From Moringa oleifera (lineage: Eukaryota > Streptophyta > Magnoliopsida > Brassicales > Moringaceae), in assembly GCA_021397835.1 (NCBI GenBank), contig JAJFZO010000863.1:682001-746000 (forward strand): 64,000 bases of DNA, read 5' to 3'. The notes beneath the pieces were generated by a model. It worked only from the letters and a program-made list of their open reading frames with translations. It was not told the origin of the DNA and ran no database searches. How positions within the stretch are numbered: the stretch's first letter is position 1; the number at the start of each line of letters is the position of its first letter. Made by a program: the position numbers and the translations under genes. Positions 51,001 to 62,750 of this stretch are shown here, in pieces.

Positions 51001-54000
51001 CGCTGATGACTTCCTTTATGTAATACTTTGCATACTGTTAAATGAAATCTTATATGTTTATTGAATGTGAAATACAGGTTGGATGTTTTGGGTCTGCATG
51101 AATTTGATAGTGTGCGCAAAAGAATGTCTGTTGTTATCAGATTTCCTGACAATACTGTGAAGGTATTGGTGAAAGGTGCTGACTCTTCTATGTTGAGCAT
51201 GTTGGCAAAAGGCAATGAGAAGGCTGATCAGATAAGGCAGGCAACTGAGAACCATTTGACTGAATATTCTTCACAGGGTTTACGCACACTTGTAGTTGCT
51301 GCGAGGGATCTTACAGATTCAGAGCTTGAGAGATGGAAATGTAGGTATGAAGATGCAAGCACTTCTTTAATTGACAGAGCTGCAAAATTACGCCAAACAG
51401 CAGCTCTTATAGAATGCGACTTAAATTTACTTGGGGCTACCGGGATTGAGGACAAGTTACAAGATGGTGTACCAGAAGCCATTGAGGCCCTGCGCCAAGC
51501 TGGAATCAAGGTCTGGGTACTGACTGGAGATAAACAGGAGACAGCAATTTCAATTGGTCTTTCTTGCAAACTTTTGACCCCAGATATGCAGCAAGTAATC
51601 ATAAATGGCAATTCCGAGGAGGAGTGCAGAAATCTCTTGGCTGATTCCAAAGCAAAATATGGTGTAAAATCTGCAAATGAAGAAAATCAGGATTTTAAAT
51701 GGAGGAAGGATCCTGAGAATGACTATGTTGCAATACCTGATGATACAAATGCTTCCACTATGCCAAAGTGGCATGCAAGGAAAGAAGAAACTGGGTTGCC
51801 GCCACTTGCTCTCATAATTGATGGCAATAGTTTGGTTTACATTTTGGAAAAAGATCTGGAGGCAGAGGTGAGAATTATTTTCTTTGTTTCCAGAATTTCT
51901 GCTGGTCTGTTTAAAAATGCTGGTGCTTATACTTTCATACATATATGTGCTTCATGCTGAATATATATATATATATATATATTTGGAGTTTATGTGATGC
52001 TGAATATTATTTGGAATTTCTTTTATGCTTCAACAGCTTTTCGACCTTGCAACTTCCTGTAAGGTTGTGCTCTGTTGTCGTGTTGCACCCTTGCAGAAAG
52101 CTGGGATTGTTGACTTAATCAAGAGCCGCACTGATGATATGACACTAGCAATTGGGGATGGTGAGTTGTCTGTTTGATATTTTCTTTGCAGTTTGACAGA
52201 TGGGTTTGGTTATCAAACTTGCTTTGATTTTTCTTCTTTTTTGATGTGGAGCACGCATGGATGTCAAAAGTTGACAATAGGGGGGGTTTCTTCCTATTTT
52301 GTAAACACCCATCTTTTAATCCTCACTTGTTTTCCTGGCTTCAATTGTTCTTACTTTGCTTTGATCAATGACATTTTCTACCAGGGGCAAATGATGTTTC
52401 CATGATCCAAATGGCGGATGTTGGAGTAGGAATTTGTGGTCAAGAAGGTCGTCAAGCAGTTATGGCATCAGATTTTGCGATGGGCCAGTTTCGATTTCTC
52501 AAAAGATTACTTCTAGTTCATGGACATTGGAATTATCAACGTGTTGGTTACCTGGTTCTGTACAATTTCTACCGTAATGCTGTCTTTGTGCTGATGCTAT
52601 TCTGGTATATATGGTTTTCTCTTCAATATTGAGAATTCTAGTGCATTGAATTTTACTTAGTTAATTTAATAGTTGGCTTTCTTCCATAGTTCTCTGGGTG
52701 GAGATATGCCTGCTGCTTTGCGGTTGATCTCATCATATTTTAGTATTTCGTTGTAGTCAGGCATTCGTGAACTTGGAAACCTTAATGCATATGGAGCAAA
52801 CTCCATCGGGTTTGTAGTTCAACAACAAAACTGAGTCCTCAAAATTGAGATGTGGAAAATATCATTGATGTTTAAAAAGAAGCCTGAATAGGAGTTTTCT
52901 TTCTTGTTTTCTCAAATTGAAATCTTGATAGTTTTATAATCCATACTAGTGTTTCTTTATTGGCAAAACTAGTAATTTTCAACTAGGTTTACTATGTAGT
53001 TCAATGTAGAAATAAAAGAGTTTTGATTTGCAAAAATAGTTCTGACGTTAAGTTCTAGGACTTGGATGTTTGAATGGTTTGGTGCTTCTTTTTGCTGCTT
53101 CTCTGTTGCTCTGGGATTTAGATCTTGATTGGATTCTGTCTAGGATTGGAATGGTACGAGATGTTTCAAACCATAAGTTTCATGGGCCAATTAGCAAGCA
53201 GTGCAGTCATTTGGATTTGTTTCTTTGATACTTGAAGTTCACTCATTTCTTGAGCAGATAATCTTAGCAGATCATGGAGTTTTTTTCTAATTTAGTTAAT
53301 TTGTTTCATATTAATAATTAATTGCATCTCATTTTGTAGGTATATACTATGCACAGCTTTCTCAACAACTTCTGCGTTAACTGATTGGAGTAGCGTTTTC
53401 TATTCTGTAATATATACTTCTATCCCAACTATTGTTGTTGGTATTTTGGACAAGGACTTGAGCCATAGGACACTATTACAGTTTCCAAAGCTTTATGGTG
53501 CTGGGCATAGACATGAAGCCTACAATATGCATCTCTTCTGGACCACGATGGCAGACACATTGTGGCAAAGTCTTGTTCTCTTCTATGTACCTTTGTTCAC
53601 ATATAAGGAAGGTACAATTGATATATGGAGCATGGGCAGTTTGTGGACCATAGCAGTTGTTGTCCTTGTGAATGTGCATTTGGCAATGGACATCCGGCGC
53701 TGGGTATTTATGACGCATGTTGCTGTTTGGGGTTCCATTGTTATTACATATGCCTGTATGGTGGTATTGGATTCTATACCTGTCTTCCCCAATTATGGGT
53801 TAGTTTCCTATATTTGATGGGACATGCATTTTTATATCTTATTGTGGTTCACAGGTGGGGGCTAATGTAATTTGTCTTTTAATTTTTTGCAGGACAATCT
53901 ACCATCTTGCAAAGTCACCTAGATACTGGCTCACCATTTTGCTTATAACTGTCATTGCATTGCTCCCTCGTTTTCTTTTTAAAGTTGTACATCAAACTTT

Positions 54001-54094
54001 TTGGCCTTCAGATATCCAGATAGCCAGAGAAGCTGAGATACTGAAAAAACGACCTGCTTATTTGAGGTCGAAACGTGATCAAGATTTCAGTTAA
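48022..54094 (+). CDS. ALA1: P4-ATPase phospholipid flippase, ALA1-like
   Basis: Membrane ATPase that flips phospholipids to the cytosolic leaflet, usually with an ALIS/CDC50 beta subunit. Seven coding exons: 48022-49456, 50551-50893, 51078-51867, 52037-52160, 52385-52604, 53340-53798, 53893-54094, with GT-AG introns; 1,190 residues (Arabidopsis ALA1 1,158). Landmarks: RLIYINDP near the N terminus, first membrane pair about 90-135, actuator DGES 206-209, PISL in helix 4 (387-390) diagnostic for P4-ATPases, phosphorylated aspartate D440 in DKTGT, nucleotide-binding KGAD, hinge GDGAND 896-901, then six C-terminal helices. The C terminus ends [15 protein letters not shown]. Exon 2 can start at 50551 or 6 bases later (TAG/CTGCAG/CTG), both in frame. 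All catalytic residues are intact, so the core should be active even if the ancestral N-terminal extension is lost. Confidence 0.94.
51960..51982. repeat. (AT)n microsatellite in ALA1-like intron 3
   Basis: Eleven or so AT units in the intron between coding exons 3 and 4. Confidence 0.9.
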
Positions 54095-55220
54095 TGTAGA
54101 TTTCACCCATGTTGAGATGGATTGCCTCGACTGTTTTGATCATATCTCTTCCCCTGGTGCAGTTAGTTTGATGGTATGTATCTCTGGTTCTACTTTAATG
54201 AATTTAGAGTTTTCTTTATTTAGGGTCATAATAGACTCAGAAAATATTTTGTTCTGTGGTGACTTATTTAGAAATAACAAACATTAAATTGTGGTGTGAT
54301 ATTAAACAAGAGATGTTTGAATACTTAATGAGAAACCTTCCCTCCCGTCCCTCATCCCCCTCTAAAATTTGTTCTGCCATGAAGTCTGTTGTCAGAAAAG
54401 AATAGGACCTGTTATAAGTCTGATAATTAGTGATGTAGCATGTACCTTTATGTTGTTTCTTAAAAGTGGCCATGCGTCGTGCTTTCTGCCTAGAAACTTT
54501 CACATAACACCTTAACAGACTGTAAAATGATTGATTTCAGTTAGACGCTTGATTAAACTGAATTTTCTTGGAGCAGCTCTCGAAACAATGTGGCTTAAAA
54601 TCTTTTTAAGTTGAGCAGCATTTTTGTTTGCATGTGATGTGATGGGCTTGCGAAGACTCGGCATTCCAAGATTTGGCATGCGTATTAAATTTTGAACATC
54701 ACCTTTTTAGTTTTTAATTTTTTGTCTTCCCTGGCGGCTCTTGATGTTGTGTGGTTTTTATTCCTCAGATGATGTACAGAAGCTGATTTTGCTCGACCAT
54801 GTGAAACAAAGGATTGACATGTTGAGGGCAGAGGAAATCATATCAGCTGGAAAGGGGAAGAGAGATAGGGAGAGCCATGGACTGTTGTCTGATGTTACTC
54901 TGTCATTTGCATGACTTCAATCAGGAAGGAAAAGAGTGGAAAGAGATGGTGGAAAATTGCCAAAGAGATTGAGGTTTTCAATATTGGGTTTGGCAGACGG
55001 TCACGATCAGGTTTTCAATACCATGTTTGAACGTCACAAAGAGATTGAGTTTAAAAGAAAGATAAATGAGATGAAGATAACAAAGTACATAATAGGTTTG
55101 TAAAGGTCAGAAGTTTGGCTTCCTTCTTTATTTTTTTTTTAAATTTTAGTCCATTTCTTGTATACTTAAAGAAATGAAATGAGAAAAAATGCGAAGCACG
55201 AATTCAGGATAAATGACTGC
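54095..55220 (+). other. ALA1-like 3' region with an unexplained 49-codon open stretch
   Basis: Follows the ALA1-like stop. At about 54770 CCTCAG/ATGATGTACAG looks like an acceptor. The frame from 54772 is open to TGA at about 54915 and reads DDVQKLILLDHVKQRIDMLR and later ESHGLLSDVTLSFA. It could be a 3' UTR exon or an alternative last exon. No family is recognised. Confidence 0.35.
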
Positions 55221-56400
55221 CCCAGGTCCATTGAGGTTTATTTTTAATAGAAAAATAAATTTTTTATAATTTATTTTATCAATTTGAAAATAAATAAATA
55301 AACGAATTTTTAATTATTATTTTTAATAAGTTATTGTACATCAGTATTTAAGTTCTGTATAGTTAAAATTTATAAAAAAATATCCCTAATAAAAAAATCT
55401 TGGAAGTGTTTTTTTTAAAAGCATTTGTACAATGGTATTTATGAAAATAACTCAAATTAGTAATGTATGGTTTTTTTAGTATCTTTTATTTATTTTAGCA
55501 TAAAATTGCTCTTAGTTAAAGGTGTGCAATGATTTAGTTATTCATGTACAAAAGGCAAAAATCAAACCCCATCAAAACCTTATTTTTTTCCTCTCACCTC
55601 AACCTTTCGCTTCTCTTCATAATTTTTAATTTCCTTCTTTGATTCTTTGGTTTTTGTTGTATACCGGTTGTTGGAAAATATTTGAAAGTTGGTGTAATTT
55701 TAAGAAATTAATTAAAGTATTTTTTAATTAATGATTTTGATTTAAATTTAATTTTTTTTGTTAAATACTTATGGATCGAATTATCTTCACACATTCGATT
55801 CATTATTATTTTATATTTTATAATTTAGTTTATTTTCGTAGACTTTTTAATACATGTTTTTTTATATGTTTTAAGTGATTTTAGTTGTTATTTTATAAAT
55901 TTTCAGCTTGTGGGTATATCACTAAGTGGTTTTTTTTTTTCATTTTTTTGTTTAGACATTTTTATAAACGTCGTGTCTGTTAGATGTTCAATTTCTTATT
56001 TTTGGGATTGAAATCATTGGATGTGGTTGCTGACGTTTTGCAATTTCGTGACATGGTTTGAAAAATCGTGATGTGATGCTAAGAGTCGTGATAACCTCTA
56101 ATATTTCATTTCTTCTTTTTACAATTTGTATATAGTTTCAACAATTCGTTACTAATATTTCAATTTCGTAATAATATTTCACATTTTTTGTATAATTTTG
56201 TGATTACATTTACCATTTCATGAGTACTTTTAGTTTTTGTTAATTGATTTAGTTATTTCATTACAACTTTTATCATTTTGTTATTACTTTAGTAATTTCA
56301 TTACAAATTTTCACATTTCGTTAGTTAAAAACAAATACATTTAGAACTTTTATGACTAATCTAATTAGTATTTTGATATTTTTTGTTTAATTTATTTATT
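55221..56400. other. AT-rich DNA with degenerate TTTCRTTA-type repeats
   Basis: No gene. From about 56030 to 56340 the sequence is built from loosely repeated TTTCRTTAC, TTTCATTAC and TTTCGTTAG words at irregular spacing of about 15-30 bases. Similar stretches recur at 61430-61650 and 62580-62700. Confidence 0.55.
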
Positions 56401-57120
56401 TTGCAGATTGTAGGCATAATTAAAAACTATTTAATGCCCAAATAGAACTAAAAGCCTTCTGTAAGGATTTTAAAGTACTGTGATACTGATGTCATTCCAA
56501 ACATTAAATTTGTGCTAGTGACTCATAAAAGCCAAGGTTCAATATCACCTGCTAGGGTCATTTCTAGAGCTTCATGAAGACTTCACCTTTAATTATGCAT
56601 AATTTCTGCTTTGGGAGATTAATTCGTCCAATGAAGGAGGGATAGGGTTTCAATTAGGGTGGAAAGAGTGTGATTTAGCAAGGAAGAATTCCGTCTGATA
56701 ATTAGGCTTCGATTTGGTGAGCTACCAGACACAGACAATATTTTGGCCAATCCTTCTGGTAATTTCATCAAATATTTTGATGGCGATGATAAAGTCAGCA
56801 CCAATGCTGTTAAGGCCAAGTTACTCAAAGGTGAATTTGGTGAGCACCTAGTCTATTTCATAGCTTCCCATGGAAGACATTGGTGTACTACAACTTCATT
56901 GTCCAATTCAAAAAAGCCATGGTGAATCAAAACACCTAACGTGAAGAATTGAATTACAATATTTATGGCTTCATTTGTGTTGTCATTACAACCACATGTG
57001 GTATAACAGTCTTTTAGTGATGAGGACAGCCACAGTGGGGGTGAAGAGATAGATTTGGACGTCATCCCTAATCAAAATAAGGTTACAAAATTACCCCTAA
57101 CTCTACCAGAGACATACAAA
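56400..57120 (+). pseudogene. DUF1985-like fragment of a Ulp1-type transposable element
   Basis: A plus-strand frame at about 56675-56925 reads EEFRLIIRLRFGELPDTDNI and continues with KYFDGDDKVSTNAVKAKLLK. This resembles DUF1985 ('EFCLVTGLKFG'), which precedes a Ulp1-like C48 protease in plant Kaonashi-type MULEs. Upstream frames (about 56480-56620) are broken. The downstream stretch to 57120 has acidic SDEDSHSGGEEIDL-like coding. Assignment is from memory of the family. Confidence 0.5.
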
Positions 57121-57151
57121 GTAATTATTGTTTTTCACATACATAAATATA

Positions 57152-60100
57152 CACTACAAAAAAAAAAAAACTTTATTTTTACACTTAATAATTCACAGTT
57201 TTAAATATAACTATGAATAAAGGTAAAAAGCACTTTATTCACATAGCACAACTGTGAATAAAATCTTCAACCTTAACTCTTATCCCTTTCTTTCCTTCTT
57301 GATTCACACGAAGCATCCGCATCGCTTTCTTTTCTTCTTCATCCTTCACACACACCGTTGCATCACTTTCTTTCCTTCTTCATTGTGAATGCATATGACC
57401 AATTATCGCTTTCTTTCCTTCTTCTTTCTTCCTTCTTCTTCCTCCTTCACATGGAGCCGCACAAAACACCCTACTTTGTTATGAATGCATCTGACCAATT
57501 AGTTATAATCGACTTTGTCAGAGGCTTTGAAGGATTACAAGTGACCTTTCTAAGGTATTCAAATTGTGTTGTTTTCTTTCTTTAAAACATTGTGTTTCTT
57601 TTGTTGAGAAAATACAAGGGGTTGTCTTTTGTCTACTGAGAAACTATGCGAGGAAGAGGAGCGAGGAGGATAAGTGAGTCATTTGGGCCTAGTGACTTTG
57701 AATGACTTTTTGGGTATTGAGTACTCGATTAATAAGTCAACAAAATTTCCTTGTAGACTAGCTTTAGGCTATTAAGGTTTTCAGAAATTGTACAATTAGT
57801 ATAGAATTACATTACCCATTCGAAAGTTCGCCAATTGGGTGTAATGTTCTCTTTTTCAAGGATTTAATTGATGGGCAGATGATTAGATTAGTTATCTATT
57901 CCTTTTTACTACTTCTTTTCTAGTTTTTACTTACTATTTCTTAGTAATGGTTAGATTAAGTAGATGATTTCATTAATTTTGTAGATAATTCCAGTGACGT
58001 AATGAACAATTGAATACCCATCTATTCTAGCTAGCTAAAATCAAAACAAAATCTCCTTAGCTTCTTGAAATTTGATCAAGTTCAGCTGGAAAATATGTAG
58101 TATTTCTCATTTTTTTTTCTTGATAATACTTTTTCCCTTTTAATGATTTGTTCGCAAGGTCGAAAAAAAAAAAAAAAACCAACAAGGTTTGTGGTGTTAT
58201 TTATCTTTTCCCTTATGCAAGCTTGTCTTTCCATTTTCTTTTAATCAGTACGCACCTTTTGCAGGTACACTAATCAAATTTCTAATACTAAATAAGAAGT
58301 GAACGAGCTTAGGCTAGAGCATAATAGTTGGGTTATCTTGACTTTATCGTTCATAATTAATTTCAACTTTTGAGATTGTGATGCTATAGCATCTATCAAA
58401 AAACATTATTATCTAACTTATTCTCAACACTGATTGCAATACGACTAGATCTCAAATATATCATATTTATGTTGAAATGATCTTCTAGTCAAACATCTAT
58501 TGTAAATCCAATACACCTTAAATTGTGATGTATATGTATGCATAGTATTTAATTTCATAAAGTATTTTGAGATAAACATCACAATTCAGTTTAGGTTGAG
58601 TAATTAAGTTTTCTCTTTTTTTTTTCTTCTCATAAATTATTTTTTCTATTAATTTGAGCACTGAGAGCATTTATTTCATTCAGAGTTTTTTTTTTTTTTT
58701 TTTAAAACTATAGTAAAGTTTGCTTGGATTAGCCAGTCTAACATTGTAAATAAGCTACTTGAGGTTTCCTATCATAAAATGAATGACGTTAATTTATTAT
58801 TCTTCATTTAAAAAAAAAACTTTTTATGATGTTTGTAAACAGTGAGATGATTTTATTGATTTTTTATGTGGATGTTGCAGTTGATTACATATCAAGTTAT
58901 CTCATTTTAAAATTTAAACTCTACAATTTGATAATTAATTGATTCTTGCAAAGTAAATAAATATATATGTTTTACAACCTATATTATGTTTAACTTTATC
59001 AAAATATTTATAATTTATTAATATTTAAATTTATTTTAATAAATACAATATTGGTTTCATTTGTTTTATGTTGAAGATATATTAACTTTAAAGAATTGTT
59101 TGTTACAAAAAAAAAAAAAAATTCATTTTTGTAGCTTTGGAATGCATTTTTGTGAAAATTTATTATTTTATATTATTAATAATTTAAATCAATTTTAATT
59201 ATTTATTAAAATCAATAATTAATGTGATGGTGGAATTGCTAACCTATTGACTGAAGTCTTCCTTGAGTAAATGCCATTATATACATAAATATTATGAATT
59301 CAACATGTGGATAGGTATATCTTTGGGTTATCCTTCAAAATTGTTGGTTATAACATCCATGTGTCACTTGCCTAATTGATCATCTCCGGTTAAAAAATCT
59401 ATAGATATATGGATATATAATATATTATTTTTTATTCCAAGATCTACTTATTTCCTTAATAAACAATAATTATTTATTTGATAATAATCTTATTATCCTA
59501 TAACACAATGATTACTTATGTTAAAGTACTTTAAAAGATGAAAATTTTAAAATTAAGGAATTTAAAAAGATTGCGCATCATTGTATTATTTGTAATTGAT
59601 TGAGTTTATGAGGTTAATATACGTATATATACATATAGATTAATGAGCCTCAAGCATTTAAGAATGTGAAATCACTTATTGGTTAAGGATGGGTTGCATA
59701 AGGTATTGAAACTTGATGCGTTTTTTTTTATTTTTATTTTTTATTTTTTTGATTGTAAGTGAAGAGGATTATGGAGAATTTATGGAGATCCTAACCTTTA
59801 AGTAGCTAACTACCCATGTATGAGGGAGGTATAATCTTTGTGTTATTGTCTTTGATATACATAAAATAGTCTTTATTTGTTATTAGGAGAAAAAAAAAAA
59901 AGAATCATTTGAAATTTTGGTTTGGCGCTATAATTATTTATTGCTGCAAATGGATGGCTTTTCTTATAATCTTTTGTACTTATCCTCTCAACTTGCTTTT
60001 CTTTGTATGTTCCCATTGAAATACTATCTTAACAATTTAACTAGTCTTGTAATATTGTACGAGTTACTTAAGTTATTGTACTTAGTATTAATAAGGTGAA

Positions 60101-60880
60101 CATCCAAAGGTGACTTTGCTTTGTACATCATAGAGATTATAATGCTAAAAAAGTCATCAAAAGTTACTGCATTGTTAGCATTTGTAAGTGTTTTATCTTT
60201 CCATTCTAATTAGAATAATGAAAGAATAATTGATTATTGATAATAATGATCATCGATAGCTTTCTTTCTCTTTTTTTCTCAAAAATTATATCTACTAAAT
60301 TAAGCTTTACTGCTATTAGACTTGATTTTGTTATATATTCTATGCTTTGAAAGGATTACAAATCCTTTCTAGCGGTCATTCATTTTGAGTATAATACCTA
60401 AGCATTCTCCTTATAGTGTTAGCATAAGAGTTGAGCTTCCTCTTGACCTCATAACTAAGTTTATGATTAACCGTAATTGAGTTAAATGAAAGTAATGTGC
60501 CTTATTAATAATTGAATAAACAAGGAAAAATAGTAAAAATAAACATGGTCCTTGAGCAAGTCCTAATATGTATAATAAACATAATTAAAAGGAAATGAAA
60601 TTTTTAATTCACAAGGATTAAAAACAGGAATCTTATTGCAAAACTAGTCATGTAAAGGGAAACCAAAAATAAAATAAAAATTGTGAAACTTTAATGAATT
60701 ATGAACTATTACTTTATTTATTCAAAGTTTAAAAATTGTGAACTATTATTCTAGCCCTTTTTGTTCATAATGATATAATTCACAATTTTAAAACTATGAA
60801 CAAATGCCCTTTAAAATTGTAAACAAAAACCCTTTAAAACTATTAAAGAAAACCTATTTTGTTATGGTAACAAAGATTTC
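57152..60880. mobile_element. Possible CACTA-like insertion, about 3.7 kb
   Basis: The left edge reads CACTACAAAAAAAAAAAAAC, the tip typical of CACTA elements. Subterminal AATTCACAGTTTTAAATATA and CTATGAATAAAGG words recur on the right side (AATTCACAATTTTAAAACTA, then TGAACAAATGCCC at 60780-60810) together with repeated CCCTTTAAAAYT. The insertion would separate the DUF1985 and Ulp1 parts of the neighbouring element. The right tip (CTATTTTGTTATGGTAAC near 60865) is only weakly similar to a CACTA tip, so the right boundary is uncertain. No transposase is recognised inside. Confidence 0.35.
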
Positions 60881-60899
60881 TTTTAATAAGTGAGATGAT

Positions 60900-62750
60900 A
60901 TAGCGATGATCCAGTTATATTATTGTAGCGAGACTGAGGGATGAGGAGGATGAGGTAGGGGTGGGGAGGCTAAGGAGGCTACAGTTAGAAGAGAACTAAA
61001 GGAGAAGGCAAAAAGGCAAGATATTGAAGTGAGGGAGGAAGTAAGGGAGGTGATGGAGAGGGAAGAGGCAAGGGAATCTTAAGTTGAAAAGCCACAAGGT
61101 GATAAGATGAAGAGGGATCTTGAGATTTACCTTTATCTCAATTGTTTAGAAGTAAAGATGAATCTCATTGACTCGAGGATGGTGAGAAACCATGTAAAGG
61201 TTATGGCTACCATCACCTTAATCCAGAAAGCACTGTAACATGTTGCCTCTTCATACCAGCATTTGATACGCACCAAGTCTTGTTTAGACAATAATGGGGT
61301 AAGGTCATTTTATGCCGTAAGTTTGATTTTGTTACTATATTAGTCAAGTTGTTAGTTGATATTCAATTTGCTTACTTCTTTACAGTTTTTAGAGAATTGT
61401 TACTTAATCATAAATTCCTTATTTGATTTTCATTTAATCGTTAGATCATCATAGTTTCATTACTTAATCATAATATCGTTAGTTCATTAAGAGTTTCGTT
61501 ACTTGTTGATTAAAATCATTATTTCATTATAGCATTCATTATTTGTTTACACAAAATCATGTTTTCATTATGACTTTCATTGCTATTATTGAAAATAATC
61601 GTTAGTTCATTAATAATTTCATTACTAGTGTTTAAGGTTATCGTTGTGAGGCATTATAATAAATGACCTATTTGTTGGGCATTATAAGGTAGTGATAATG
61701 CAACTTCTTCAACATCACATCGTCGTGCTCATAACCATCAAGATTCGGAACAAACGAGGGTGGAAGAGGTGAAAGGTGGGAACCAGGGATGCTCGAGGTT
61801 AGTGATATTATAGTAATATTGAGGTCGTCTGCCATAATTATTTGCATTTAGCTAGGAAGCTTGATAAAGATACAAGTCTATATATGGTTGATGACTTTAC
61901 CCTCACAATTGATATGGCAATAGGCCTTGCAGTGACGGTGGATGAGGTTGGAAGGGCGGAGGCGGCAGAAAAAAATGGTGATGAAGAGGGAGAGGAAGAG
62001 GTGGCGAAGGCAAGGTAGACTTGAAGAATATTCTAGTTAGGGACGACAGTGTGGCATCAATTTTTAGGATGTGTAAGCGATCCAAGGCATTGTACAACCC
62101 TTATACTAATCCAATTGGGAAAAAACACATTATATCTAACCTTTTTATGGATTCTAATACCAATTCATCAAAAATTTAAAAATAAATATTCGATATTCAT
62201 AAAAGAAATATCATAGTAAGTAAATATTCTATATATATATATATTTATATCATTTAACAATTTGATTTTTGCAATGCATCCGTAATATTAATGCTAGTCC
62301 TACTGTGAGTATCAATTGGTTCCAAACAATTGAATGCAATAATGAATGGATTGATGATTTGGTGAATATTTTTCATGTTTTCGATACAAGATTCGATTCT
62401 TTCATTAGTAGATTATATGTTTCGTGCTTTTATGTGGTAAATTCATTAGTTCATATCATCTTCCATTAGTTAATTACATTAGTTGCTTTGTGCTTTAGTT
62501 TTGTTATTTACCACATCTTTTCTTGAAATAATTTTTTAATTCATTAATTAATATTATCTTTCATCTATTTATTTCTTTATTTGTGAGAAGATCAACAATT
62601 TCATTACTTTGTTTTATTAGTTAATAATATCATTTGTAAGTTTATTTTTTATTCTATGACTTGATCTCATTGAAAGATTTTTTGTTTCGTTGTTTAATTT
62701 CATCCTATTTTTATCGCACATAGATGCCTATCTATTTCTCCTGTGAAAGC
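60900..62750 (+). pseudogene. Second part of the Ulp1-type element (K/E-rich linker and Ulp1-like start)
   Basis: At 60940-61090 the plus strand is an R/E/K-rich linker (EVREEVREVMEREEARES). At about 61850-62020 it reads YMVDDFTLTIDMAIGLAVTV, then a poly-acidic GDEEGEEEVAKAR. At 62070-62130 SKALYNPYTNP resembles the 'KSPYTNP' motif found before the protease in such elements. At 62295-62400 INWFQTIECNNEWIDDLVNI matches the 'WFRTLLTPRQWLxDEHVD' start of plant Ulp1-like C48 domains. Stops and gaps break every piece. The catalytic His, Asp and Cys region was not found. Confidence 0.45.
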
